From Moraxella atlantae NBRC 14588 (GTDB taxonomy: Bacteria; Pseudomonadota; Gammaproteobacteria; Pseudomonadales; Moraxellaceae), in the NCBI RefSeq assembly GCF_001591265.1, contig NZ_BCUL01000006.1, positions 62,001-126,000 on the forward strand: a stretch of DNA of 64,000 nucleotides, read 5' to 3'. How positions within the stretch are numbered: position 1 is the first letter of the stretch; the number at the start of each line of letters is the position of its first letter. The notes under the pieces are model-generated. The model searched no databases. It was not told the origin of the DNA and was given only the letters and a program-made list of their open reading frames with translations. A program made the position numbers and the translations under genes. Shown here one piece after another: positions 39,669 to 48,893 of the stretch.

Positions 39669-39752
39669 ATACTTTTGACTGGCATTTTTTGACTTCCTCC
39701 CCTCCCTAAAGTGAGGGGATTCCTGCTCCCAGACGGTCAAGCCCGACCGCAA
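39669..39752 (-). ncRNA. Predicted omega-RNA 3' part and guide, tnpB element copy 2
   Basis: CGGTC/GACCG (39749-39745 with 39738-39734) and CCCCTC/GAGGGG hairpins precede the GGAAGTCAA end. The adjoining 20 nt (39688-39669) of the exporter operon's leader would be the guide. Inferred from family behaviour. Confidence 0.45.
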
Positions 39753-40912
39753 GAATGTTCTTACTAGCATTGATATCTCTATCATGCCGTGTGCCACACT
39801 TCGCACAAGTCCATTCTCTTATTCGCAAACCTGCGCTACCTTTCGGACTGTTGCTGTCGATTTGACCGCAACACGAACAAGTTTGGGTAGTGTATCGTTC
39901 ATTCACGATTTCAAAACGGCAACCTGCGTTCTCGCATTTGTAGGTCAGTTGGCGTTTGAGTTCAAACCAACCTGCATCGTAAACCGATTTGGCTAGTCTG
40001 CCTTTTTTGCTGTTAAATTGGGCGGTTTTTACATCGCCGACCACGATTAGGGCATTATTTTTGACTAGCCGGGTGGTGAATTTGTGTATCAAATCTTGGC
40101 GTGTGTTTTTGATTTTGGCATGAATAGCCTTAACACGCCGTTTATTTTTAGCTCTTTGAGCAATAGCTAAATCTTTGGCATATTTGAGCGTTTGCTTGAT
40201 GGTAAGTTTGTCACCGTTTGAGGTGGTGGCACTGTCTTTAAGCCCTAAGTCTATGCCAACACTGCCAGTACCGCAAGTGGGTTTGAGATATTTTTTGACG
40301 GTGATACAGGCATACCATCGGTTACGGCTGTCTTGGACGATTTGGCAGGTGTTGATTTGATACAGGCTAAGATTGTAGCTGTCCCATACGTCTATCAGTA
40401 GCTTTTGTCCTTTGGCTAGGCTTAGTTGTAAGGTGGATTTTAAGCCTTTTTTGCCTGTTTGGTGCGTGGCAATGTGTTTGATGGCAGATTGTTTAAATGG
40501 TAGCCAACCAAGTGATTGACGCTTTGAGTTTGGATTGTTGGTTCGCCATGATAGTTTGGCTTTTTTGCATTGGCGACGCGATTTGGCGTGGGTTTCGTTG
40601 ATGGCTTGGATGGTTTGCGAGTGTAAGCCAAGGAATTCACCGCTACCTTTGGTATATTCGTTTAGGTCATAGGCTGAAAAGAATTTGCCTGTTTTTTGTA
40701 GGTACTTGTAACTCAAGTCATTGATGTAGTTCCATACGAAATTAACCGAACCGCTTAGGCGGTTTAGTTGGTCTGTGTGTTTATCTCGTATGCGTAACTT
40801 GAGTGTTTTCATGGGTTTATTTTAACATATTTAGTATCTTATCGTGTGTAAGCATAGCTACTTAAGTTGCCTTATATCCACCGCCTAAAGTCGCAGGTTT
40901 ACGGCAACGGAA
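39689..40912 (-). mobile_element. IS200/IS605-type tnpB-only element, copy 2
   Basis: About 1.22 kb with the same ends as copy 1. Left flank GTTTATC; unlike the others this flank is not part of a terminator hairpin. It lies between the divergent dinB (plus) and the outer membrane factor operon (minus), in the promoter region of the latter, and reads toward it. Nucleotide identity to copy 1 is very high in the first and last 300 bp and lower in the middle. Confidence 0.9.
39706..40812 (-). CDS. tnpB: RNA-guided endonuclease TnpB family protein (copy 2)
   Basis: 368 residues, same architecture as copy 1: RuvC-I SVGIDLGLKDS, GDVKT in place of the RuvC-II Glu motif, RuvC-III RHDRDINAS, and a four-Cys zinc finger. 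It differs from copy 1 in blocks: LTIKQTLKYAKDLAIAQ instead of LQIKQTQAWAKKLAIAQ (shared nearly with copy 3), and CGQIDSNSPKGSAG instead of CGDTSSSPKGRAG, adding one residue. Full length and without stops. The stop codon lies in the right-end hairpin. Confidence 0.9.
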   Translation of the reverse strand: MKTLKLRIRDKHTDQLNRLSGSVNFVWNYINDLSYKYLQKTGKFFSAYDLNEYTKGSGEFLGLHSQTIQAINETHAKSRRQCKKAKLSWRTNNPNSKRQSLGWLPFKQSAIKHIATHQTGKKGLKSTLQLSLAKGQKLLIDVWDSYNLSLYQINTCQIVQDSRNRWYACITVKKYLKPTCGTGSVGIDLGLKDSATTSNGDKLTIKQTLKYAKDLAIAQRAKNKRRVKAIHAKIKNTRQDLIHKFTTRLVKNNALIVVGDVKTAQFNSKKGRLAKSVYDAGWFELKRQLTYKCENAGCRFEIVNERYTTQTCSCCGQIDSNSPKGSAGLRIREWTCAKCGTRHDRDINASKNILAVGLDRLGAGIPSL

Positions 40913-41027
40913 GATAAACGTTTGCCCGTCGTCGTGGATTTTTGCCGATACCGCCTTTATAATGGCGGTTGATGGCTGTTTTGATGCCACATATTTTATG
41001 TCATTGATTTGGCAATCAAATTTTAAC

Positions 41028-42092
41028 ATGGTACAAAAAATTATCCACATCGACATGGACGCATTTTATGCCAGTGTCGAGCAGCGCGACAACCCTGCAT
41101 GGCGTGGGCTCCCCGTCGTCGTTGGCGGTGACCCCAACGGGCGCGGCGTGGTCGCCACCGCAAGCTATGAGGCGCGGCAATTTGGCGTGCGCTCTGCCAT
41201 GTCGTGTTATCGTGCGCGCCAGCTGTGTCCGCAAGCGGTGTTTGTGCGCCCACGCTTTGAGCTGTATCGCAGCATTAGCCAACAAATCCGCGCGCTAATG
41301 CAGGCATATAGCGATTGCATCGAGCCGTTATCGCTCGATGAGGCGTATCTGGACGTATCAGCCAGCCCTTTTGAGCAGGGTTCAGCCACACGCATTGCCA
41401 ACCGCTTACGCAGCGATATTTGGGCACAAACAGGCTTGACTGCGTCGGCAGGTGTATCATACAACAAAATGTTGGCAAAAATCGCCTCAGATATCAATAA
41501 GCCAAACGGTATTGCCGTCATTACACCTGAACAAGCGTTGGATTTTATCGCCGCCCTACCCGTCAAAAAATTTCACGGCATTGGCAAAGCAACAGTCAAA
41601 ACCTTGCACGAGATGGGCATTTACACGGGTCTGGATTTGCGTAACACGCCAAGCGCGGTACTCAAGCAACGATTTGGCAAACGCGGTGAGTTTTATCACC
41701 AAATCAGCCACGGCATCGACCCGCGTGCCGTCAAGGGCGAGCGTGTGCATAAATCGGTTGGTTCAGAAAGTACGTTTGCCCACAATTTGACCGATAAATC
41801 TTTGATTTTGCAAGCCTTAAATCAAGAAAACACCAAAGCTTTTGCTCAGCTGACACGCAAGCACAAACTTGCCCACACAGTAACCATCAAGGTCAAATAC
41901 AGTGATTTTAGCCAGCTGACACGCTCACACAGCTTTAGCGCGCCTGTGACCTCAGCGCAGATGGTTGAGAGCTGGCTGGCGTGGCTATACGAGCAGACCC
42001 CACAGGCCCTGCCCGTGCGCTTGGTCGGGGTGACGTATTCTAACTTGGTCAATCCCGATGACTGTGACCAACTGGCATTGTTTGGCGACTAG
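41028..42092 (+). CDS. dinB: DNA polymerase IV
   Basis: Error-prone Y-family polymerase for translesion synthesis. 354 residues from the ATG at 41028; upstream in-frame codons lack similarity. Motifs: KIIHIDMDAFYASVEQRDNP (metal Asp), YEARQFGVRSAMSCYRARQLCP, SLDEAYLDVS (catalytic DE), GVSYNKMLAKIASDINKPNG, a helix-hairpin-helix PVKKFHGIGKATVKTLHEMGI and a little-finger domain to the end. It ends QLALFGD, a QLxLF-like beta-clamp binding motif. Its stop codon overlaps that of the convergent SPOR gene (CTAG at 42089-42092). Confidence 0.95.
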   Translation: MVQKIIHIDMDAFYASVEQRDNPAWRGLPVVVGGDPNGRGVVATASYEARQFGVRSAMSCYRARQLCPQAVFVRPRFELYRSISQQIRALMQAYSDCIEPLSLDEAYLDVSASPFEQGSATRIANRLRSDIWAQTGLTASAGVSYNKMLAKIASDINKPNGIAVITPEQALDFIAALPVKKFHGIGKATVKTLHEMGIYTGLDLRNTPSAVLKQRFGKRGEFYHQISHGIDPRAVKGERVHKSVGSESTFAHNLTDKSLILQALNQENTKAFAQLTRKHKLAHTVTIKVKYSDFSQLTRSHSFSAPVTSAQMVESWLAWLYEQTPQALPVRLVGVTYSNLVNPDDCDQLALFGD

Positions 42093-42895
42093 CGGTAACG
42101 CTGCTCAACAATAATCGAATCAATGCCGTTGTTTTGTAGCTGACGATGGGCGAGCGCGGCTTGCTCAGCGGTTGGCATGGTGCGTGAAATGACTTGGTAC
42201 AAAATTTGGTCTTGTGCGTCACGTTTTTTGACGATTTGGGCATCCACCCCTGCCATGAGCACTTCGGCGCGGCGACGGTCAGCGTCGCTGGCATTGTCAA
42301 AGCTATTGATTTGTAAAATATACGTCGTGGCGTTGGTCAAGTCATTGCTGTTGGCGGTCGCGGCTGTAACTGTACCAGCTGCTGCACTCGCGTCATCGTT
42401 TAGCGTTTTCGTGCCGCCCATGTAGTCTGCGCCATTGCGTTCAATCGCCGCCACCGTTGCCGATTGCATGGGATTGTCGGTTGTGGTCACAGGTGCAGAG
42501 GTGGCAGCATTCGCGCTGCTCGGTATCGGCGCAGTCACCACCGCGTCGGGCTTGGCAGTGGACGGCAATCCCGATGCGGTAATGGCTTGGTCAGGTATGC
42601 CGCTGACTTGTTGCTGACGCAGCAAATCATAAAATTGATAATCGGGCATTTGCCCATCGGGCGTGCTTGCCGCCGCTTGCGCCATTGCACTGGCAGGTGC
42701 AGGCTGTGCGCTAACCTCCTCATGCTTGCCCCACGGATTCCACAAATACAACAGCAGTACCAACCCAAGTGCTAAGATGACACCGACCAACATCGCCGCC
42801 ACCAACGACGCGCTGTTGGTCGAGGTGTTGGGGGTTGCGCCGCGTTTGGCTTTTCCCCCAATCGGTGGCAGTTTGGATGAGGTTTTTTTGGACAT
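42089..42895 (-). CDS. SPOR-domain protein (FtsN-like, downstream of argS)
   Basis: 268 residues from the ATG at 42895. Short cytoplasmic Lys-rich start, one span (SLVAAMLVGVILALGLVLLLYLW), a long Ala/Thr/Ser-rich periplasmic linker, and a C-terminal SPOR domain (about 190-268: TYILQINSFDNASDADRRRAEVLMAGVDAQIVKK..., TAEQAALAHRQLQNNGIDSIIVEQ) that binds denuded septal peptidoglycan. The arrangement argS-SPOR is usual in gammaproteobacteria. A division role is inferred from family. Confidence 0.88.
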   Translation of the reverse strand: MSKKTSSKLPPIGGKAKRGATPNTSTNSASLVAAMLVGVILALGLVLLLYLWNPWGKHEEVSAQPAPASAMAQAAASTPDGQMPDYQFYDLLRQQQVSGIPDQAITASGLPSTAKPDAVVTAPIPSSANAATSAPVTTTDNPMQSATVAAIERNGADYMGGTKTLNDDASAAAGTVTAATANSNDLTNATTYILQINSFDNASDADRRRAEVLMAGVDAQIVKKRDAQDQILYQVISRTMPTAEQAALAHRQLQNNGIDSIIVEQRYR

Positions 42896-42939
42896 GATCA
42901 AATCCTTGGGTCAGCTAGGCGCGTCTGTCAAGTAAACGC

Positions 42940-44754
42940 TTACATGCTTGTTGGTGCAGACAAGCCAAGCAAAATCAGACCGTTTTGGATCACTTGGCGC
43001 ACCGCTTTAGATAGCCGCAAACGCGCTTGCATAAGGTTGAGCGTATCTGCATCGGGCATGTCACCGTCTTTTGGCAAAATCCGATTGTCATTGTACCAAC
43101 CATGAAACGCGCTTGCCAAATCTTTTAGGTAATTGGTTAAAATATGCGGCTCATATTGCAAGGCGGCGCGGCGCAGCGTATCAGGATAATTTGCCAAACG
43201 GTTCATCAATTCTAGCTCAATTGGCTGGGTTAGCAAGGCTTGATGAGCTTTGCCTGCCGCGTCATCTACGCTAAGATTGCGCTCCTCTAGCCGCTCAAGC
43301 ACGCGGCAGATCCGCGCATGGGCGTACTGGATATAATACACCGCGTTGTCTTTACTTTGCGATTTTGCCAGCTCAAGGTCAAAATCCATGTGCTGCTCAG
43401 GCTTGCGCGCGACATAATAAAACCGTGCCGCATCGTTGCCGACTTCCTCGCGCAGCTCACGCAAGGTGACAAACTCGCCCGAACGCGACGACATCTGTAC
43501 CTGCTCATCGCCGCGCCAAAGGGTGACAAACTGCACCAAAATCACCACCATGCGCGCCGCATCATAGCCAAGTGCCGACAATGCCGCTTGCACGCGCTTG
43601 ATGTAGCCGTGATGGTCTGCGCCCCACACGTCAATGATTTTGTCAAAACCGCGCTCAAGTTTGTGACGGTGGTAGGCGATATCTGAGGCAAAATAGGTGT
43701 ACTGCCCATTGGCACGGCGCACGACGCGGTCTTTTTCATCGCCAAAATCGGTTGAGCGAAACCACACGTTGCCGTCTTGCTCGTACAAATAACCGCGCTT
43801 ATCAAGCTCATCAAGCGTCGGTGCGATGGCATCTTGCAACGATTTTTCGCTAAACCATGCATCATAGCGCACGCTAAAGTCTGCCAAATCGTCTTTGATA
43901 TCAGCCAAAATGCTGTTGAGCGCGGCATCATGAAACACCGCATAGCCTTCACCCAATAATGCTTTGGCATTGGTGATCAAGCCATCAATATGGGCTTCTT
44001 TGTCACCCGAAACCAGTTGTTTGTCGCCATTGGCAGCTATACTAAACACCGCATCGTCGGGTACGTCTTGGCGCAAGGCTTGCCAATCGATGGCGTACGC
44101 GTCGCCGTGCTGTTTTTTGATGGTTTTGGCAATCTGGGTGACATAATCGCCTTGATAGCCATTGACAGGGAACACGACAGGCGCATCAAACAACGCTAGA
44201 TACCGCAGCAGCGTACTGGTCGCTAGGATATCCATTTGCCGCCCTGCGTCATTGACGTAGTACTCACGCTGCACTTGATAGCCCAACGCTTCAAGCAAAT
44301 TGGCAATACTCATACCAAACGCCGCGCCGCGCCCATGCCCAACGTGTAGGCTTGAGGTCGGATTGGCAGAAACAAACTCGACTTGGATTTTGTGTTCGGC
44401 AAATTCATCGCTGGTGCCAAAATCGCCACGCTCACGCATGATGTCATCTAGCACAGCAAAATGCGCATCGGCATCCAAGAAAAAATTGATAAACCCTGCG
44501 CCTGCCAACTCCACACGCGCAATGCCTGCCGTCTGCGGTAACGCATCAATGATGGCTTGTGCCAACACACGCGGTGGCTGTCCTGCGGCTTTGGCAGCAA
44601 CCAACGCCAAATTACTGGCAAAATCGCCGTGTGCACGGTCTTTGGTGCGGCTGATGGTGCTGTTGTTTTGCCAATCGCTGGGCAAACGTCCATCGGTTTG
44701 CAAGGTGGCAACGGCTTGGTCAAGGGCGGATTGGATCAGGCTTGGGTCGGACAT
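42940..44754 (-). CDS. argS: Arginyl-tRNA synthetase
   Basis: Charges tRNA-Arg; class I synthetase, cytoplasmic. 604 residues: N-terminal Add-1 domain (about 1-110), HIGH-like VEFVSANPTSSLHVGHGRGAAFG near 125 (HVGHG), the large ArgS insert, ADHHGYIKRVQAAL, the KMSKS-equivalent QMSSRSGEFVTL near 415, and the anticodon-binding DALR domain with QYAHARICRVL and the terminal LLGLSAPTSM. ATG at 44754. Followed by the SPOR gene after 45 bp. Confidence 0.96.
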   Translation of the reverse strand: MSDPSLIQSALDQAVATLQTDGRLPSDWQNNSTISRTKDRAHGDFASNLALVAAKAAGQPPRVLAQAIIDALPQTAGIARVELAGAGFINFFLDADAHFAVLDDIMRERGDFGTSDEFAEHKIQVEFVSANPTSSLHVGHGRGAAFGMSIANLLEALGYQVQREYYVNDAGRQMDILATSTLLRYLALFDAPVVFPVNGYQGDYVTQIAKTIKKQHGDAYAIDWQALRQDVPDDAVFSIAANGDKQLVSGDKEAHIDGLITNAKALLGEGYAVFHDAALNSILADIKDDLADFSVRYDAWFSEKSLQDAIAPTLDELDKRGYLYEQDGNVWFRSTDFGDEKDRVVRRANGQYTYFASDIAYHRHKLERGFDKIIDVWGADHHGYIKRVQAALSALGYDAARMVVILVQFVTLWRGDEQVQMSSRSGEFVTLRELREEVGNDAARFYYVARKPEQHMDFDLELAKSQSKDNAVYYIQYAHARICRVLERLEERNLSVDDAAGKAHQALLTQPIELELMNRLANYPDTLRRAALQYEPHILTNYLKDLASAFHGWYNDNRILPKDGDMPDADTLNLMQARLRLSKAVRQVIQNGLILLGLSAPTSM

Positions 44755-45069
44755 GACGCTCTCAAAATGGTTTTACAGGTTAAAGGTAGCGTTGAAGTAA
44801 AAACAAGTCATATTGGCAGTATTGGGCGCGTTTCAAGCGCGTCTTATACCACATAAACATAAAAAGTTGTGCCTAATATAGCAATTTTTGGCATTTTTTT
44901 CATCTGCTTTGCTAACTTGCCTTGTCGTTGTGGGCGGTGGCAATTACATTGCTAAAACAAGATGCGCGCATGTTTTGGCTTATAATACCGTTCGATTTGT
45001 CATGACCTGTGGCGCGCTGTCATTGGCAACCGCTGCTAACATTTCGCCCGTATAAAAAAGGTTTACACC
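44755..45069. other. 315-bp divergent intergenic region between argS and the DUF2788 gene
   Basis: For argS, an extended -10 (TGGTATAAG; TATAAG at 44848-44843 on the minus strand) lies about 90 bp upstream, with a small GC-rich hairpin in the leader. For the plus gene, TATAAT is at 44981-44986, preceded by the perfect palindrome ATGCGCGCAT (44962-44971) where a -35 would be. No ORF seen. Confidence 0.4.
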
Positions 45070-45288
45070 ATGTTGATGTTGATTTCTAACGAAAAAATCA
45101 CCGAATTTGGCATGTGGATTGTTGTGCCTGCCTTCATCGCGTTTTTGTTTTTCATCATGTGGGATATCGCCAAAAAATCCCACGCAGGGCGTTCGGGCAC
45201 GTTTTGGATTTTTTTGGTTTTAGGCGCAGGCTGTATCGGGTTTATCATCAAAATGATCATGGAATGGTACTTTGGACGCACGCTGTAA
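45070..45288 (+). CDS. DUF2788 membrane protein
   Basis: 72 residues with two membrane spans: MWIVVPAFIAFLFFIMWDIAKKS (about 15-36) and FWIFLVLGAGCIGFIIKMIMEWYF (about 45-68). The linker GRSGTFWIF and the order of the two spans match DUF2788, a small inner-membrane family of gamma- and betaproteobacteria without assigned function. Monocistronic and convergent with cmoB. A candidate operator palindrome precedes it. Confidence 0.85.
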   Translation: MLMLISNEKITEFGMWIVVPAFIAFLFFIMWDIAKKSHAGRSGTFWIFLVLGAGCIGFIIKMIMEWYFGRTL

Positions 45289-45344
45289 GCGGCTGCGTTG
45301 CCCTGACAACCTTCGCCCTGCCATACCTACCACCTTTGCAACCA

Positions 45345-46403
45345 TCACGGCTTATTGGCAAGCATGATGGCGCGTTTGGGACGTGGGTAGCCCTCAACCG
45401 TCAAGCGCGTATCATCGGGGTGTAAAAAATCCTTGAGTGAATGAAATGTCATCCACGCGGTAGCGCGTTGCTCATCGGTCGTGGTTTCGTCGATATCAAC
45501 GCAGCGCACATTGACAAAGCCTGCTTTTTGCAGCCACTGCGTCAAAGCCGCCACCGATGGGATAAAATACACGTTGTTCATCTGCGCGTAACGATCGCTT
45601 GGTACCAGCACGCGCGTGGCGTCGCCATCAATGACGAGCGTTTCAAGCACCAGCTCACCACCTTTGGCTAACTGTGCTTTAAGCTGTGCTAAAAACTCAA
45701 ACGGTGCAGCACGGTGATACAACACGCCCATGCTAAACACGGTATGAAACAAACCGCTGGCAGGCAACGCCTCAAGCCCAACGGGGATAAAATGCGCGGC
45801 AAGCCGCCCATAACGATTGCGGTCGGCATCGCCAACAAAATGCCGCAATGCCATAAACTGATGATAAAACAGGCACGACGGGTCAATCACCACCACCGAT
45901 GCTGCCCCTGCCCCCACCATGCGCCAACCGTGATAGCCCGAACCGCCGCCAACATCCAACACGCGCTTGTCGGTCAAATCACCGATATGCGCCGCCAAGC
46001 GTTGCCATTTGTAATCGCTGCGCCATTCGGTATCAATCAACACTTGCCGCGTTGGGTCATCTTGTGCACCCAGCAAAAATGGGCCTTTGCGCCACGGCAT
46101 CAGTTGTTTGAGTAGCGCGGCGGTGGCATTGGTTGCGGCGGTTGTCCAGTCTAGTGTCACCGTCACCGCAGATGCGTTCAAATCTACCGTGCGCTGATAC
46201 GCTGGCAACACCGCAGGCAAACGCGCGATCAACGACGCGTAATGCGGCGCGTGTGCGTAGCGGCTTTTGTCCTTGATGTGGGCAAGCCAACTTGGCAGCT
46301 GCGCCAACCAATCTTGCAGCGCAGGGTGTGCTGCGCTTAATTGCAGCAGCGTCAAGTACAATTCGGTTTCGGCATGGGTAATGCTAGAGGCGGTGGAGTT
46401 CAT
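45345..46403 (-). CDS. cmoB: tRNA U34 carboxymethyltransferase
   Basis: Uses carboxy-SAM to make cmo5U34 in wobble-position tRNAs. 352 residues from the ATG at 46403 (a ten-codon-longer frame exists). Characteristic KGPFLLGAQDDPTRQVLIDTEWRSDYKWQRLAAHI, SAM-fold glycine loop VLDVGGGSGYHGWRMVGAGA, IDPSCLFYHQF, VFSMGVLYHR, ETLVIDGD and MNNVYFIPSVAAL. 54 bp downstream of cmoA, the enzyme that makes its cofactor. Confidence 0.95.
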   Translation of the reverse strand: MNSTASSITHAETELYLTLLQLSAAHPALQDWLAQLPSWLAHIKDKSRYAHAPHYASLIARLPAVLPAYQRTVDLNASAVTVTLDWTTAATNATAALLKQLMPWRKGPFLLGAQDDPTRQVLIDTEWRSDYKWQRLAAHIGDLTDKRVLDVGGGSGYHGWRMVGAGAASVVVIDPSCLFYHQFMALRHFVGDADRNRYGRLAAHFIPVGLEALPASGLFHTVFSMGVLYHRAAPFEFLAQLKAQLAKGGELVLETLVIDGDATRVLVPSDRYAQMNNVYFIPSVAALTQWLQKAGFVNVRCVDIDETTTDEQRATAWMTFHSLKDFLHPDDTRLTVEGYPRPKRAIMLANKP

Positions 46404-46457
46404 ACGACAATGGATTTTTTTATCAATGACCAAACGGTGATGGTTTAAACGCGCTGG

Positions 46458-47234
46458 CTATTTAAACGCGATGATAGACGCAAAATTTAAAAATTGAAAC
46501 CACGTCAAATGGCGGCTAAAACCGACCTCTGCAAGCCGCGCGTGGTGCATTGGCAAGGTGTCGGTAATCAGCACGTTTTCCAGCGCATTGCGTTTGCCGC
46601 TGATTTCCAATTCACTATACCCATTAGCGCGTTTAAAATCGTAATACCGCTCAACTTGCCACGCGTCGTCTTGCTCATCAAGCAGGTGGGTTTTTTCGGT
46701 CAAAATCAAAATCCCGCCTTCTGCCAACGCAGCATAACAGTTTGCCAAAACGGCTTGGCGCGATTTAGGCGGCAAAAATTGCAAGGTCAAATTCAGCACA
46801 ATCATATCACAGGGCAACAGCTCAACCTCACGCACATCGGCAAGCGTCACCGTGATATCGTGTGCTGGGTAGTGCTCAGCAAGCAAGGTTTGCGCCTGTT
46901 GGCACATCGGTGCGGACACGTCAATGGCATGAATCTCGACATCCGATGGTGCAAAATGCCCTGCCAAGGCAAAACTCACCGCGCCCAATGAGCAGCCCAA
47001 GTCATAAATCCGACTGACCTTGTCGCCTGTGGCGCTACGCTGACGAAACGCACAGTGGCGTTGGGCAAAAATCGGCAACATCGACAGCACTTGTCCATAC
47101 CCTGGCACGCTGCGTCGAATCATGTCGGGAAAACACGCCACGACCTGCTCATCAAAGCTAAACCGTGCGGTTTTATCCAGTGGTGTGGTGAAGATCGTGT
47201 CTTGGGCAGACGGCGGTGCAGAGTAATCGGTCAT
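46458..47234 (-). CDS. cmoA: Carboxy-S-adenosylmethionine synthase
   Basis: Converts SAM and prephenate to carboxy-SAM for CmoB. 258 residues from the ATG at 47234; the frame is open upstream but the family starts near here ([35 protein letters not shown]). SAM-binding [22 protein letters not shown]-type [22 protein letters not shown] and ILTEKTHL. It follows the exporter operon's last gene by 89 bp and probably has its own promoter with cmoB. Confidence 0.95.
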   Translation of the reverse strand: MTDYSAPPSAQDTIFTTPLDKTARFSFDEQVVACFPDMIRRSVPGYGQVLSMLPIFAQRHCAFRQRSATGDKVSRIYDLGCSLGAVSFALAGHFAPSDVEIHAIDVSAPMCQQAQTLLAEHYPAHDITVTLADVREVELLPCDMIVLNLTLQFLPPKSRQAVLANCYAALAEGGILILTEKTHLLDEQDDAWQVERYYDFKRANGYSELEISGKRNALENVLITDTLPMHHARLAEVGFSRHLTWFQFLNFASIIAFK

Positions 47235-47323
47235 GGGGCAGCAACGTTTAGGCAAATGTGGATCTGTTGGCACGTGGGACGCACAGTGCAATACGCGGTA
47301 GGCTCACCCCCTCCCAAGTACTG

Positions 47324-48844
47324 CTAACGCCAACCACCGCCAAGCGCATTATACAAGGCAACCAAGTTCAACGCTTGCCCAAGTTCGTTTTGGATCAGGC
47401 TTTGCTCATACTCTTGCGCGGTAATCCGTGCTTTGGGCATGCTATCAAAGGTTTGCCGCCCGTAATTATACAGCTTTTTGGCGTGGCTGGCTTGCAATTC
47501 GGCAGCTTGTACGCCTTTTTGCACATGCGTGTGCTGGCGACGCAGCGCAGCATCAAGCTGGGCGCTGTTATCGACTTCTGCCAAGGCGTTGAGTAAAGTT
47601 TTGTCATATTCTGCCATCGCCGCTTGGACACGCGCATCAGCAGCTGCAATGTTCAGCTTGATACGCCCGTTGGTAAATAGTGGTACCGATACCGTGGCAT
47701 TGACCAGCCCGACGGTCGCGCCTGTGCTGTTCAAGCCGTTGTCGCTGATCGACAGCCCGCCCGTCAGCGCGCCAAAATCCAACCCAAAACGTGGGTATTG
47801 GTCAGCCACCGCGCTGCCGTGTCTGGCTGCTAGCGCATTGACTTGCGCTTGTTTGGCGCGGATATCGGGGCGACGGGTGAGTAAGTCACTGGGGTAATAA
47901 CCACGCGGTGCGGCAGGCAGGTGCTTAAAGACATTGTCACGGCTGACTGATAAATCAAACGTCTGCGGCGTTTTACCACTTAATACGGCGATTTGGCGGA
48001 TATTGGCTTGACGTTCGGCGGTCAGGTTGGCTTGTTTGGCGCGGATGCCTTGCAATTTGACTTCCACATCATCGATATCATAGCGCGTACCCTGCCCCAG
48101 ATCAAACCGCGCTTTGGCATAGCGGCGCAAATCCACCAACGCTGCCTCAGTGCGTTTGAGCACTGCAGCTTCACGCTCTTTGCTACGCGCCTCAAAATAC
48201 GCTTGCGCAATTTTTGCCGAAACCAGCATTTGGGCGGCGTGATTTTTTTCTGCTGTGGCAAGATAGGCATAACCTGCGGCATCGGCGTCACTTTGTTTTT
48301 TGCCAAAAAAATCAGGCTCCCAACTTGCCAGTACGCCCAGATGGTAGCTGTGCCCATCCACGTCGATGTTTGAACCACCCCAATCACTACCAAGCATACC
48401 AAGCGGACGGCGCGCATTTGTGGGTAGTGGATTATCAACGCTGCCTGTTGCTGCGGTTGCACCACCTGACGCGCCGACCATCAGCCCTTTGTCGGCATTG
48501 GCAAGTTTGGCGATGGCACGCGCCTCATCAATACGCGCATTGGCTTCGCGTACATCGGGTGCAGTTTGCAACCCATCTTCGATGAGCCGCGACAATACAG
48601 GGTCACGAAACTGCTGCCACCATGCGCGAATATCGCTTTGCTCGCCCATCGGCAACACATAGTCAAATTGTTGTGGAAACGTGACTTGCGAGTATGATTT
48701 GACGGGCGTATTTTGGCAGCCACTCATCAGCCCTGCTGCCAGTGCACTGGCGAATAAGGCAGCCAGCAGAGTGCGGCGTGACGCGCGGCGAGCGGTTGAA
48801 TTGGGCGCTGAATGTGGTGTTAAAATTGGGTACAAAAGCCTCAT
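47324..48844 (-). CDS. NodT-type outer membrane efflux lipoprotein
   Basis: 506 residues from the ATG at 48844. Lipoprotein signal with lipobox LMSGC (Cys near residue 42). FDYVLPMGEQSDIRAWWQQFRDPVLSRLIEDGLQTAPDVREANARIDEARA is the usual first repeat of the OprM/NodT family. The second repeat includes PSDLLTRRPDIRAKQAQVNALAARHG and NALAEVDNSAQLDAALRRQ. It forms a trimeric outer membrane tunnel. Last gene of the HlyD-RbbA-permease operon, 49 bp after the permease stop, so it should be that exporter's outer membrane channel. Confidence 0.92.
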   Translation of the reverse strand: MRLLYPILTPHSAPNSTARRASRRTLLAALFASALAAGLMSGCQNTPVKSYSQVTFPQQFDYVLPMGEQSDIRAWWQQFRDPVLSRLIEDGLQTAPDVREANARIDEARAIAKLANADKGLMVGASGGATAATGSVDNPLPTNARRPLGMLGSDWGGSNIDVDGHSYHLGVLASWEPDFFGKKQSDADAAGYAYLATAEKNHAAQMLVSAKIAQAYFEARSKEREAAVLKRTEAALVDLRRYAKARFDLGQGTRYDIDDVEVKLQGIRAKQANLTAERQANIRQIAVLSGKTPQTFDLSVSRDNVFKHLPAAPRGYYPSDLLTRRPDIRAKQAQVNALAARHGSAVADQYPRFGLDFGALTGGLSISDNGLNSTGATVGLVNATVSVPLFTNGRIKLNIAAADARVQAAMAEYDKTLLNALAEVDNSAQLDAALRRQHTHVQKGVQAAELQASHAKKLYNYGRQTFDSMPKARITAQEYEQSLIQNELGQALNLVALYNALGGGWR

Positions 48845-48893
48845 GATACTTGTCCAAAATAGTCGTTTATGTTTATATGAAATCAAAAAAATC

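Noticed and set aside
39561-39806. Upstream extension of the outer membrane factor frame through the right end of IS copy 2
   Set aside because: The extension reads the same [10 protein letters not shown] from the IS end as the msrB chimera does; the real signal peptide begins at the ATG at 39560.
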